Below are positions 26,186 to 34,221 of a stretch of DNA of 64,000 nucleotides, one piece after another. The number at the start of each line of letters is the position of its first letter. Positions within the stretch are counted from its first letter, which is position 1. The position numbers and the translations under genes are program-made. The stretch comes from Pseudomonas sp. ISL-84. Lineage in GTDB: Bacteria > Bacillota > Bacilli > Bacillales > Cytobacillaceae. The notes under the pieces were generated by a model, which was not told the DNA's origin, ran no database searches, and worked only from the letters and a program-made list of their open reading frames with translations. Location of the stretch: positions 1 to 64,000 of the forward strand of contig JAGGRA010000005.1 in assembly GCA_018613035.1 (NCBI GenBank). Reading direction: 5' to 3'.

Positions 26186-26797
26186 CTAATTAGAATCCAT
26201 GCCCTCTCCAGCTGCCATTTTCAATGCCATTTGGTACTCATCCGGGCTGTTCATATTAAAGAAATGGGCTTCTTCACTTAAAAACCCCATCCTCTTAAGT
26301 TCTTTATCCTTCATAATCGAAGCATTTATCTTATGCAAAAACTCACGAATCCTCAGTCTGTTGTCCCTCAAAGCTTGTTCTGCCGCTTCCTTCGTTTCCT
26401 TTCGATAAGCTGCAAAAAGCGGATGAAGCCGGGATTCGATTTCAGGCACCGCTGCCTGTTGGCTTTCTAGTTCTTTGAGTAGAATCTTCCCAAGCTCTGC
26501 AGATATGAATGGCATATCACATGCAACAATGAGGTTCTTTTGCGTACCGGATGCGGTCAAGCCTGCATGGATACCTGCAAGCGGGCCCTTTTCATTCCAT
26601 TGGTCACTAACCATCGGAAGCCCAAGAAACTGGTACTCTTCATGATTGTTGGCCACGACAATCATGTCTGATGATATAGAAGCCAATTGATTTGCTATGC
26701 GTTCAATCACCGTTTTGCCGCCTATTTTTAAAAGGGCTTTATTCTCGCCCATTCGGCTTGAATGCCCTCCTGCTAAAATAATACCCGTTATACTCAT
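26186..26797 (-). CDS. mobA: molybdenum cofactor guanylyltransferase
   Basis: The 203-residue nucleotidyltransferase links GMP to molybdopterin. The N-terminal GTP loop ILAGGHSSRMGENKALL and the DMPF metal motif are clear. An in-frame GTG three codons upstream lies in the CAGGTGAG ribosome site, so the ATG at 26797 is used. It heads the mobA-moaE-moaD-moeB block; moaA, moaB, moaC and moeA are not in this window. Confidence 0.88.
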   Translation of the reverse strand: MSITGIILAGGHSSRMGENKALLKIGGKTVIERIANQLASISSDMIVVANNHEEYQFLGLPMVSDQWNEKGPLAGIHAGLTASGTQKNLIVACDMPFISAELGKILLKELESQQAAVPEIESRLHPLFAAYRKETKEAAEQALRDNRLRIREFLHKINASIMKDKELKRMGFLSEEAHFFNMNSPDEYQMALKMAAGEGMDSN

Positions 26798-27061
26798 TAT
26801 TCTCACCTGACTTTTGCGTTATGAAGCCCTATAGCCCCTTATAAATCCATTCTATCCTTATCATTTTATTTTACCATCTATTCCAGCTTGTTTCTTCGAT
26901 CAAGGTCTGCCCGGTTACATGAGTATGGCAGAATTGTGTCGTCACAAATTGTTCAAACTGCCGGAGATGGATAATTAACCAAATCTTAATAATTCGCTCC
27001 TATACTAAAACCATACCAAAACGTTGATAAATAAAGGAATTATAGAGAGGAAGACGGCAAA

Positions 27062-27988
27062 ATGAACAAATTTCTTACTTACTCTGTTATTGCCATTGTA
27101 TCGTCCCTTGTACTTGGAATCGGCCTTACTTACCTAGTCATTTCCGGCAAGGATAAGAATGCCTCAATTGAGACAGCCAGCCAGCCGGAAGAATCCGAAG
27201 AAACAGCAGAGTACCCATACCCGCCGCCAAGCATGGATGACGTTCCCGAAGGCGAGGATGGAGACCTCATTAAACTCGGGTTTAAGTATGTAACAGAAAC
27301 AGCAACCGCACTGGATGGCTATTCAGGCAATAACCTTAGCTGTGCCAGCTGCCATGCGGGCGGAGGCTATGAAGAACCGCTTGATCTTGTGGGAATATCA
27401 AAAACCTACCCGCAATACAATCCAAGAGCCGGCAGAGAAGTAACACTTGAGGAACGCATTAACGGCTGCTTCAGAAGAAGTATGAATGGCGAGCCCCTCC
27501 CTGAGGATTCTCAGGAAATGAAAGCAATGGTTGCTTTCTATGATTATATTTCACAAAATGTACCTGATGGAACGACTGAAAGACCTTGGGCAAAGCTTGA
27601 TCGATCTAAAGCGGATATTGAGAATGTAGATATTGACGCAGGAAGAGAGATTTACAATAAAGCCTGCATCAGCTGCCATGGGGAGAATGGGGATGCAGGG
27701 AATCTGGCTCTTTGGGGAGAAAACTCCTACAATATTGGTGCTGGGATGGCAAGGCTGAGAACAGCTGCCGGCTTTATTCAAACGTATATGCCTAAGATGG
27801 AAATCGGCGGCTATTCCCAAGGGTCTTTGACTGATGAAGAAGCCATGAACCTGGCTGCTTACATCAATTCACATGACCGCCCGGATTTCCCTGATAAAAT
27901 CTATGACTGGCCTAAGGGTGATGCTCCTGACGATGCAGCTTACGAAACACTGGCCGGCAAAAAAGGGCAGGATAAGGAAAAAGAATAG
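27062..27988 (+). CDS. membrane-anchored dihaem c-type cytochrome, TsdA-like
   Basis: The 308-residue protein has an N-terminal membrane anchor (about residues 4-28), an acidic linker and two cytochrome c domains with CASCH (C94-H98) and CISCH (C202-H206). Between them a conserved cysteine in ERINGCFRRS (C136) lies where TsdA thiosulfate dehydrogenases place the axial haem ligand; PQYNPRAGREVTLEERINGC also fits that family. It probably oxidises or reduces a sulfur compound, or passes electrons, at the outer membrane face. An inverted repeat TTGTG-N4-CACAA lies at 26934-26947, about 115 nt upstream, as a possible regulator site. Thiosulfate as substrate is an inference. Confidence 0.82.
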   Translation: MNKFLTYSVIAIVSSLVLGIGLTYLVISGKDKNASIETASQPEESEETAEYPYPPPSMDDVPEGEDGDLIKLGFKYVTETATALDGYSGNNLSCASCHAGGGYEEPLDLVGISKTYPQYNPRAGREVTLEERINGCFRRSMNGEPLPEDSQEMKAMVAFYDYISQNVPDGTTERPWAKLDRSKADIENVDIDAGREIYNKACISCHGENGDAGNLALWGENSYNIGAGMARLRTAAGFIQTYMPKMEIGGYSQGSLTDEEAMNLAAYINSHDRPDFPDKIYDWPKGDAPDDAAYETLAGKKGQDKEKE

Positions 27989-28106
27989 GAACATAAGGTC
28001 CGGCTGCTTACCGGGCCTTATTCCATGTTTCACCCTACTCTTTTCCTGTATAATATTCTTAGCATTTAATATAAGAACGGAATTGCAGAAAAGGATGGCG
28101 ATATCA

Positions 28107-28805
28107 TTGAGCGACCTTCCGCTAAGAGGGAAAACAATCCTCGTTGTTGACGATGAAGAACGGATCAGAAAGCTGATTAAGATGACCCTGGCAAGAGAAG
28201 GCTTTGAAGTTTTAGAAGCCTCTGACGGATACGAAGCAAAAGAACAATATTTAAAGCATGATCCCTGTTTCATTATTCTCGATATCATGCTGCCAGGCAT
28301 AAGCGGCAAAGAGATTTGCTTCTGGCTTCGCAATGAGCTGGACAGCAATGTTCCCATTATCATGCTGACTGCCAGCCAATCTGAACAGGATCGGATTGAG
28401 GGATTGAAGCTCGGAGCTGACGATTATATGGGCAAGCCCTTCAGCCTGGAAGAACTGACCGTCAGAGTCGAAACCGTTTTAAGACGGACAGCCAACAGAT
28501 GCAGCAAAATCAGCTATAAAGGCCTCACTCTAAAGCCCATAAAAGGGATTGCCAAATACCAGGATACCGTGTTGGATTTAACCCACTTTGAATATAAACT
28601 GCTTTACGTTTTCATGACACATCCCGACCAGGTTTTATCAAGAGAACAAATTATTGATACCATTTACAAAAAAGGCGAGAAGGTCATCAACGAAAGAACG
28701 GTTGATGTCCATATCAAACACCTGCGGGAAAAAATCGCCGAGCATTCGGATTACGCCTTTATCCAAACAGTCAGAGGAATAGGGTATAAATTTACCGTTT
28801 CCTGA
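28107..28805 (+). CDS. OmpR/PhoB-type response regulator, orphan
   Basis: The 232-residue protein has a receiver domain (DDEER acidic pocket, phospho-acceptor in ILDIMLPG, conserved Lys in GKPFSLEEL) and a winged-helix effector domain with NERTVDVHIKHLREKI and TVRGIGYKF. A longer frame opens upstream, but AAAAGGATG before the TTG at 28107 suggests that start; the ATG at 28095 is too close to the same site. No histidine kinase gene is adjacent. It follows the cytochrome gene by about 120 nt, so a link to its expression is possible. Confidence 0.87.
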   Translation: MSDLPLRGKTILVVDDEERIRKLIKMTLAREGFEVLEASDGYEAKEQYLKHDPCFIILDIMLPGISGKEICFWLRNELDSNVPIIMLTASQSEQDRIEGLKLGADDYMGKPFSLEELTVRVETVLRRTANRCSKISYKGLTLKPIKGIAKYQDTVLDLTHFEYKLLYVFMTHPDQVLSREQIIDTIYKKGEKVINERTVDVHIKHLREKIAEHSDYAFIQTVRGIGYKFTVS

Positions 28806-28843
28806 AAAAATAAACATACGCCTTTGCAGATTGCCCTGCGGGG

Positions 28844-28885
28844 AAACCGGCTCCTGGTAAATTGGGGCCGGTTTTTCTGTTTTTA
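28844..28885 (+). terminator. terminator of the response regulator gene
   Basis: AAACCGGCTCC (28844-28854) pairs with GGGGCCGGTTT (28864-28874), followed by TTCTGTTTTT. Confidence 0.85.
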
Positions 28886-28922
28886 ATACAGTTTAGAAAG
28901 GCATTTTGCAGACGGAAGAACA

Positions 28923-28995
28923 TTTATGTGCGGATAGGCTGGATTTATGTGCGGATAAATTTTTTATGTTCAATGACTAGATTTATATGCGAAAT
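28923..28995. repeat. phased keyword array, TTTATGTGCGGATA
   Basis: Two exact TTTATGTGCGGATA copies start at 28923 and 28944, 21 nt apart. Diverged copies follow at 28963 (TTTATGTTCAATGA) and 28982 (TTTATATGCGAAAT). It sits just after the response-regulator terminator, like the other arrays. The rest of the gap to 29195 holds only the amidase upstream region. Confidence 0.6.
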
Positions 28996-29195
28996 ACCTC
29001 TTCCTTATAAAACCTACAAGCTGACCCTCCCCATACTTTCTTCACAACCCATCCACCTCTTCCCCCGCTACCAATTACCTTTTTTTAGAAAAATCCGTGG
29101 ATCGATTGACTCATTTCAATTAAAACTTGCAGGTAAAACCTTCCCTCTATTAGAAAACACCCCGATATACCATTTTTATACAGGAGGGAATATGT

Positions 29196-31091
29196 TTGAG
29201 ACTTAAAAAGTTATCCTCGGCAATTTTAACGTTCTCCTTAACTGCCAGCCTTTTAGCAGTCCCTGCACGATTTAGTACAGCAAGCGTAACAACCCAAGCC
29301 ACAGAAAGCAGCAATGAATCTTCATCACTGCAAAAGACCTTTGAAAGTGCCGCAAAGGAATTTGGAGTTCCTGAGAGCATCCTTTTGGCAGTTGCTTACA
29401 ACCAGACGCGCTGGGAGCAGCATGAAGGCCAAAGCGAGGTTGGCGGCTATGGAATAATGAATCTAGTTGATTTACCGGCTGACCTTAGTGCCAGAGGAAA
29501 GCATGATGATGGAATCATTGAAGCATCTGAAGCTTCCAGCAGCCTTAAAACTGCTGCAAAACTTCTTGATGCCGACCCTGAAGCCTTAAAAAAGGACCCG
29601 GAGCAAAATATCCGGGGCGGCGCTGCCCTGCTTGCTGAATACGCACGCCAAACTACAGGAAAACTGCCTTCTGATGCAGCGGACTGGTATGGTGCTGTCG
29701 TTAAATTCAGCGGCACAGATCAAGAAGCAATTGCAAAGGACTTTGCAGACCAGGTTTATGCAACGATTGGGCAAGGTGCTGAAAGAAAGAACCTTGACGG
29801 ACAAAGAGTGGCCTTAAACGCCAAAGAAATCACACCCAATAAGAACACAGCCAGCTCTATCCCCCTCCGTAATACAAAATACACAAATACCGACTGCCCT
29901 AATGGCCTGGATTGCACCTTCATCCCTGCAGCCTATAAGCAATTTTCGAGCAGCGCCGGTAACTACGGCAATTACGATATTGCCAACCGTCCGGAAGATG
30001 ATTTAGATATTCGCTATATTATCATCCATGATATTGAAGGAAGCGCCGAATCTGCGATCAGCCATTTCCAGAACCAATCCTATGTAAGTGCACACTATGT
30101 CATTGATTCAGAAACCGGAAAAATTACACAAATGGTCCGCCCGGAGGATGTCCCGTGGCATGCAGGAAACTGGTATTTCAACATGCATTCCATCGGTTTG
30201 GAGCATGAAGGCTTCGCCGCTGAAGGTGCAGACTGGTATAGTGAGCAAATGTACCGCTCCACTGCAAAACTTGTAAAATATCTATCTGACCGATTTAACA
30301 TTCCCGTGGACAGGCAGCATATTATCGGCCATGATGAAATCCCCGGCTTAACGGTAACCAAGCATAAAGCCATGCACTGGGATCCGGGTGCTTATTGGGA
30401 TTGGGGACACTTTTTCGACCTGCTTGGAGCCTCTATTAATCCAAGCGACGGAGACAAGGACAGCAATATCGTCACCATGCGCCCAAATTACAATACAAAT
30501 CAGCCTGATTTTACGTACCGGGGGATAGAAAAGGAGCCTGAATCTTCAAGCCTGATTCACCTATATAGTGAACCTCGCTTTGATGCTCCACTGGTTCGTG
30601 ATCCTCTTCTTCACGGTGAAAGCAATAGTACTAAAAATATTAACGACTGGGGCAACAAAGCAGCTATCGGTCAAAGCTTCTATAAGGCTGGGCAGGAAGG
30701 CGATTGGACAGCTATTTACTACGGCGGACAAAAAGCTTGGTTCTTTAACCCGAACAATGCTAATAGCGTCCCAGGCAGCGGGACTCTCATTACGCCAAAA
30801 GATGGGCTTGAGTCCATACCAGTCTATGGCGCCGCCTACCCGGATGACGCAGCTTATGATGAGGCAGGAATTGCAGAATGGGCAAGAGGAAAAGCCCAAG
30901 TGCTCTACCAGATGCCAGCTGGCCAAATCTATACAGCAACAGCACCGATTCAATCAGATTATTATCACGCGAAGTATTTTAATGACCCGGCAACCAATAA
31001 AGTGGTCAAGGGCAATGATCAATACTATCAAGTCTTCTATAATCACCGCTTAGGTTTCGTGAAGAAAAGCGATGTGGATGTTGTAAATTAA
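29196..31091 (+). CDS. secreted N-acetylmuramoyl-L-alanine amidase with N-terminal lytic-transglycosylase-like domain
   Basis: The 631-residue protein has a signal peptide (about residues 1-30), then a helical region (about 45-185) reminiscent of lysozyme-like/transglycosylase folds, with AAKEFGVPESILLAVAYNQTRWE. An Amidase_2 domain follows around residues 250-410 with zinc-site segments IIHDIEGS, HYVID, VPWHAGNW, GLEHEGF and HIIGHDEIPG. The C-terminus looks like SH3-type wall-binding repeats (SEPRFDAPLVRDPLL, KKSDVDVVN). It should cleave the glycan-peptide amide bond outside the cell. Translation starts at TTG behind AGGAGGG; an ATG four bases upstream is out of frame. Confidence 0.87.
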   Translation: MRLKKLSSAILTFSLTASLLAVPARFSTASVTTQATESSNESSSLQKTFESAAKEFGVPESILLAVAYNQTRWEQHEGQSEVGGYGIMNLVDLPADLSARGKHDDGIIEASEASSSLKTAAKLLDADPEALKKDPEQNIRGGAALLAEYARQTTGKLPSDAADWYGAVVKFSGTDQEAIAKDFADQVYATIGQGAERKNLDGQRVALNAKEITPNKNTASSIPLRNTKYTNTDCPNGLDCTFIPAAYKQFSSSAGNYGNYDIANRPEDDLDIRYIIIHDIEGSAESAISHFQNQSYVSAHYVIDSETGKITQMVRPEDVPWHAGNWYFNMHSIGLEHEGFAAEGADWYSEQMYRSTAKLVKYLSDRFNIPVDRQHIIGHDEIPGLTVTKHKAMHWDPGAYWDWGHFFDLLGASINPSDGDKDSNIVTMRPNYNTNQPDFTYRGIEKEPESSSLIHLYSEPRFDAPLVRDPLLHGESNSTKNINDWGNKAAIGQSFYKAGQEGDWTAIYYGGQKAWFFNPNNANSVPGSGTLITPKDGLESIPVYGAAYPDDAAYDEAGIAEWARGKAQVLYQMPAGQIYTATAPIQSDYYHAKYFNDPATNKVVKGNDQYYQVFYNHRLGFVKKSDVDVVN

Positions 31092-31100
31092 GAGCAATGT

Positions 31101-31137
31101 TAGGAGTTATTCTTTTTAGGAATAACTCCTTTTTATG
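31101..31137 (+). terminator. terminator of the amidase gene
   Basis: AGGAGTTATTC pairs with GAATAACTCCT around a short T-rich loop, followed by TTTTTAT. Confidence 0.88.
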
Positions 31138-31328
31138 CTAAAAGCTTATAAAAAGATATTTTTGACTGATAACATTTCTACAAATCTGTTTAATCTGTAT
31201 TTTTGGAAACAGCACCGCACAAGTTAATGCTGTGATAAACTCTACAGCCGTTTTAGTTTTTACCTTTTGGAATTATTGTTATAATTAGAAAAACATATCC
31301 AGCAGAACTTCAAGGAGGAATTTTGCGC

Positions 31329-32162
31329 ATGTCTATGAAAAAAGTTTTAACAATTGCAGGCTCGGATACAAGCGGCGGTGCTGGCATCCAGGCTGACCTT
31401 AAAACATTCCAGGAGCTTGGCGTTTATGGAATGACAGCATTAACAACGATTGTGACTATGGATCCCAAGAACAACTGGAGTCATAATGTGTTCCCAATAG
31501 CCAATGAAACACTGGAAACCCAGCTTGAAACGATTTTATCAGTCGGAATTGATGCCATGAAAACGGGCATGCTCGGTTCAGAAGAAGTGATTAAGATTGC
31601 AGCTAAAACAATCAAAGAGAATAACCTCGACCGCGTAGTAATTGACCCGGTAATGGTTTGCAAAGGCGAAGATGAGCCTATCCACCCTGAGTTAAATGAA
31701 GCCTTAAGAGATTTGCTTGTCCCGCTTGCAACTGTAGTAACCCCTAACCTATTTGAAGCATGGCAGCTTGCCAAAACAGGTCCAATCCGAACGGTTGAGG
31801 ACATGAAGGAAGCAGCAGTTAAAATCCATGAACTTGGAGCCAAATATGTACTTATCAAAGGCGGCAGCAAGCTAAACCATGAAAAAGCCGTTGACCTTCT
31901 ATATGATGGACAAGAATTCACTCTGTACGAAAGCGAGCGCGTTGAAACCACTTATACACATGGCGCAGGCTGCACCTATTCTTCAGCTATCACAGCAGAG
32001 CTTGCCAAAGGCAAATCTGTAAAAGAAGCTGTCCAAACAGCCAAGGATTTCATCACAGCAGCCATCAATCATGGTTTCCAATTAAACGAATATGTCGGCC
32101 CAACCATGCCTGGTGCATACCGCAAATATGGTGCAGGCCGAGTAGAATCAGAACAGGAATAA
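31329..32162 (+). CDS. pdxK: pyridoxine/pyridoxal/pyridoxamine kinase (ThiD-like)
   Basis: The 277-residue ribokinase-fold enzyme phosphorylates vitamin B6 vitamers; related ThiD phosphorylates HMP. Segments TIAGSDTSGGAGIQADLKTFQE, DPVMVCKG and the anion-hole motif THGAGCTYSSAITAELA are diagnostic, and the protein closely follows B. subtilis PdxK (YwdB). A TTG at 31323 lies only 4-5 nt from AGGAGG, so the ATG at 31329 (MSMKKVL) is preferred. It is a single gene with a terminator. Confidence 0.9.
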   Translation: MSMKKVLTIAGSDTSGGAGIQADLKTFQELGVYGMTALTTIVTMDPKNNWSHNVFPIANETLETQLETILSVGIDAMKTGMLGSEEVIKIAAKTIKENNLDRVVIDPVMVCKGEDEPIHPELNEALRDLLVPLATVVTPNLFEAWQLAKTGPIRTVEDMKEAAVKIHELGAKYVLIKGGSKLNHEKAVDLLYDGQEFTLYESERVETTYTHGAGCTYSSAITAELAKGKSVKEAVQTAKDFITAAINHGFQLNEYVGPTMPGAYRKYGAGRVESEQE

Positions 32163-32170
32163 TAACATGA

Positions 32171-32199
32171 AACAGAGTCCCCCCAGGCTCTGTTTTTTT
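32171..32199 (+). terminator. terminator of pdxK
   Basis: AACAGAG and CTCTGTT form the stem around a C-rich loop, followed by a T-run. Confidence 0.8.
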
Positions 32200-32207
32200 G
32201 TATAAGA

Positions 32208-32275
32208 TCGCGGTTATCCTGGTTTCGTGAATATATCGGGAATTTCCGCGAATAAAACCAAATTTTCGCGATTAT
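32208..32275. repeat. phased keyword array, TCGCGATTAT-like
   Basis: Related decamers start at 32208 (TCGCGGTTAT), 32225 (TCGTGAATAT), 32246 (CCGCGAATAA) and 32266 (TCGCGATTAT), spacings 17, 21 and 20. The array follows the pdxK terminator directly. The remaining gap to 32489 shows no gene. Confidence 0.55.
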
Positions 32276-32489
32276 CGTATCTTCCCAAAATGAAAACTCT
32301 TCCATTCCAATGCATTCGCTCCCGTTATCTCTTTTTTCACAATATCTCCATTCTCTTTAAGCTCACTTTTTCGCTTTTCGGTCTTTTTTTTAGTAAGATA
32401 AAAATACAATCTGCCATTTTCAGGCTGAACAGATAGTAAACAACATAACTTATAAATGAATAAGTAAGTTGGAAGGGGGATTATGGATA

Positions 32490-32837
32490 ATGGAACCGGC
32501 AGTTAAAGAGACGGTGCAAAAAGAAATCGACCGTTTAGCCAATAAAGAGGTATATATTCATTTGGAGACAACGAACGGGGCGTACGCTTCCCATTTTGAT
32601 GAAAGCTTTTTTTCTTCAGGAGCGTATATCCGCAATGCCAACTTGATCTATGCACATGGCAAAATCACTGGAAACGGCCCTTTCAGAGTTGGTTTAAAAA
32701 TGAATTTCGGCTGGGTTTATGCTGAAGGCATCACCCATTTTGAAGTGGATGAAAAAGAAAGGCTCCTTTTAGCAGGCCACGATTTCAGCGGCAAACTTGC
32801 AGTTGCGCTGCAAATCAGTGAAACGCCATTCGAGTAA
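32490..32837 (+). CDS. yojF: YojF family (DUF1806) protein
   Basis: The 115-residue protein matches YojF: YIHLETTNGAY, YIRNANLIYAHGKI, GPFRVGLK and GKLAVALQIS. YojF is always next to the YojG/BshB2 deacetylase, as here, and is thought to accompany bacillithiol synthesis; its own activity is not established. AAGGGGG stands about 10 nt before the ATG at 32490, so the upstream in-frame TTG is rejected. Confidence 0.88.
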   Translation: MEPAVKETVQKEIDRLANKEVYIHLETTNGAYASHFDESFFSSGAYIRNANLIYAHGKITGNGPFRVGLKMNFGWVYAEGITHFEVDEKERLLLAGHDFSGKLAVALQISETPFE

Positions 32838-32905
32838 TAAAGCGGAAGCGCCAGACTCAGGGACTGCAACGGCCCCAGGCGCTACAGCTGAACATAGATA
32901 ACGCT
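32838..32905. repeat. short GGAAGCGCC...GGCGCT repeat
   Basis: AGCGGAAGCGCC and GGCGCTACAGCT bracket a GC-rich loop in the yojF-bshB2 gap. It is a shorter relative of the element at 17093-17215 and can fold into one hairpin, so it may affect the message. Confidence 0.6.
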
Positions 32906-32931
32906 TAAACAATTGAAAGGAGCAAACCGAA

Positions 32932-33597
32932 ATGGAAAAGGAAAGACATGTACTCGTTATCTTCCCTCATCCGGATGATGAAGCATTTGGGGTTTCAGGA
33001 ACGATCTCCTTACATATTGAAAACGGGACACCTGTTACCTATGCCTGCCTGACATTAGGCGAAATGGGACGCAATATGGGAAATCCTCCTTTCGCCAACA
33101 GGGAGACATTGCCAAAAATCCGCAAAAAAGAGCTGGAGGCTGCAGCGAATGTGCTTGGCATTCAGGATTTAAGAATGCTTGGCTATCGTGATAAAACCGT
33201 AGAATTTGAAGATGAGAAGCTGCTTGCTAACAGACTTGGAGCCATAATCGGCGAAGTCAGACCTTCCCTCATCATTACGTTTTATCCGGGATATGCTGTG
33301 CATCCCGACCATGATGCCACAGGTGCAGCTGTTATCAGAGCTGTAAAAGAGCTGCCTGCAAACGAACGTCCAAAAGTTCACTGTGTGGCCTTCTCCAATA
33401 ACTGTGAAGAGAAAATCGGCCAGGCTGATGTTGTTAACGATGTAAGTGCAGTAGCAGACCGGAAAATTGCTGCCATCAAGGCACATACTTCCCAGACGCA
33501 GCTTATGGCGGCAAATATGGAAGAAAGCCTTAAGAATCAAGAACCTGAAGTAATGGCAAGAGTCTATAAAGAACGTTTCTGGACCTATAAATTCTAA
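32932..33597 (+). CDS. bshB2: bacillithiol biosynthesis deacetylase BshB2
   Basis: The 221-residue PIG-L/LmbE-family zinc deacetylase has the FPHPDDEAFG metal motif near the N-terminus and YPGYAVHPDHDATG. It removes acetyl from GlcNAc-malate on the way to bacillithiol, overlapping in role with BshB1. The gene pairs with yojF, separated by the short repeat; GAAAGGAG precedes the ATG. Confidence 0.92.
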   Translation: MEKERHVLVIFPHPDDEAFGVSGTISLHIENGTPVTYACLTLGEMGRNMGNPPFANRETLPKIRKKELEAAANVLGIQDLRMLGYRDKTVEFEDEKLLANRLGAIIGEVRPSLIITFYPGYAVHPDHDATGAAVIRAVKELPANERPKVHCVAFSNNCEEKIGQADVVNDVSAVADRKIAAIKAHTSQTQLMAANMEESLKNQEPEVMARVYKERFWTYKF

Positions 33598-33614
33598 CCT
33601 TAAGGGGATACAGC

Positions 33615-33998
33615 ATGAAAAAGCCAATGTTTTTAATGATGGTTCTTGTATTGATTGCTGGGCTTGCTGCAGGATGCAGTTCCGATTCCGGTCCCGACAT
33701 CGAAAATGTAAATGCCGATAAAGCAAAAGAGCTATGGGAAACAGAGCAGGCAGAAGTTTTAGATGTTCGTTCTGAAGAGGAATACGCTGAAGGACATATT
33801 CCAGGAGCTGCCCTTATCCCACTTCCTGTCCTGGAGGAAAACCTCGATCAGCTTGATAAGGAAAAGCCATATCTGGTTGTGTGCCGAAGCGGAAACCGCT
33901 CAGCACAGGCAAGCCAAATTTTGGCCGAAAATGGTTTTGAGAAGATATATAATATGGAAAATGGCATGAATGAATGGACCTACGAGATTGAAAAATAA
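33615..33998 (+). CDS. rhodanese-domain lipoprotein
   Basis: The 127-residue protein has a lipoprotein signal (lipobox LAAGC at about residues 18-22) and one rhodanese domain, with VLDVRSEEEYAEGHIPGA and the active-site loop CRSGNRS. It should sit on the outer face of the membrane and may transfer or sense sulfane sulfur. It starts 17 nt after bshB2 and may be co-transcribed, an attractive link between thiol and sulfur handling. A terminator follows. Confidence 0.9.
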   Translation: MKKPMFLMMVLVLIAGLAAGCSSDSGPDIENVNADKAKELWETEQAEVLDVRSEEEYAEGHIPGAALIPLPVLEENLDQLDKEKPYLVVCRSGNRSAQASQILAENGFEKIYNMENGMNEWTYEIEK

Positions 33999-34014
33999 TT
34001 CGTTCTTGCAAAAC

Positions 34015-34047
34015 AAAGCCGCCTCTGCTTTCAGGGCGGCTTTTTTC
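34015..34047 (+). terminator. terminator of the rhodanese gene
   Basis: AAAGCCGCC pairs with GGCGGCTTT, followed by a T-run. Confidence 0.88.
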
Positions 34048-34124
34048 TGCTTTTATTTCTAATCCAACACTACTTTTTGCCCATGAGCTTTTCACAAAAT
34101 GGTGATAGAATCTTCCTAAGAGTG

Positions 34125-34140
34125 ATGCAAGCGTTTTCAT
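34125..34140 (+). promoter_or_regulatory. cre site 1 upstream of the starch enzyme
   Basis: ATGCAAGCGTTTTCAT fits the cre consensus WTGNAARCGNWWNCAW at all positions, about 82 nt before the ATG at 34222. Confidence 0.65.
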
Positions 34141-34150
34141 TTAATCATTT

Positions 34151-34166
34151 ATGCAAACGATTGCAC
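34151..34166 (+). promoter_or_regulatory. cre-like site 2 / LacI-type operator
   Basis: ATGCAAACGATTGCAC fits the cre consensus except the last base, and its TGCAA/TTGCA core is palindromic. It lies 26 nt after site 1 and resembles the operator at 58182-58197, so a shared LacI-family sugar regulator is possible besides CcpA. Confidence 0.55.
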
Positions 34167-34221
34167 TATTTCACTTATTGATATCCCCTATTCCCAATCA
34201 GTCTATTAAGGAGGGAAATTC

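Noticed and set aside
31138-31328. TPP or other riboswitch before pdxK
   Set aside because: I could not find the conserved riboswitch core sequences; only a normal promoter-like AT-rich leader is visible.
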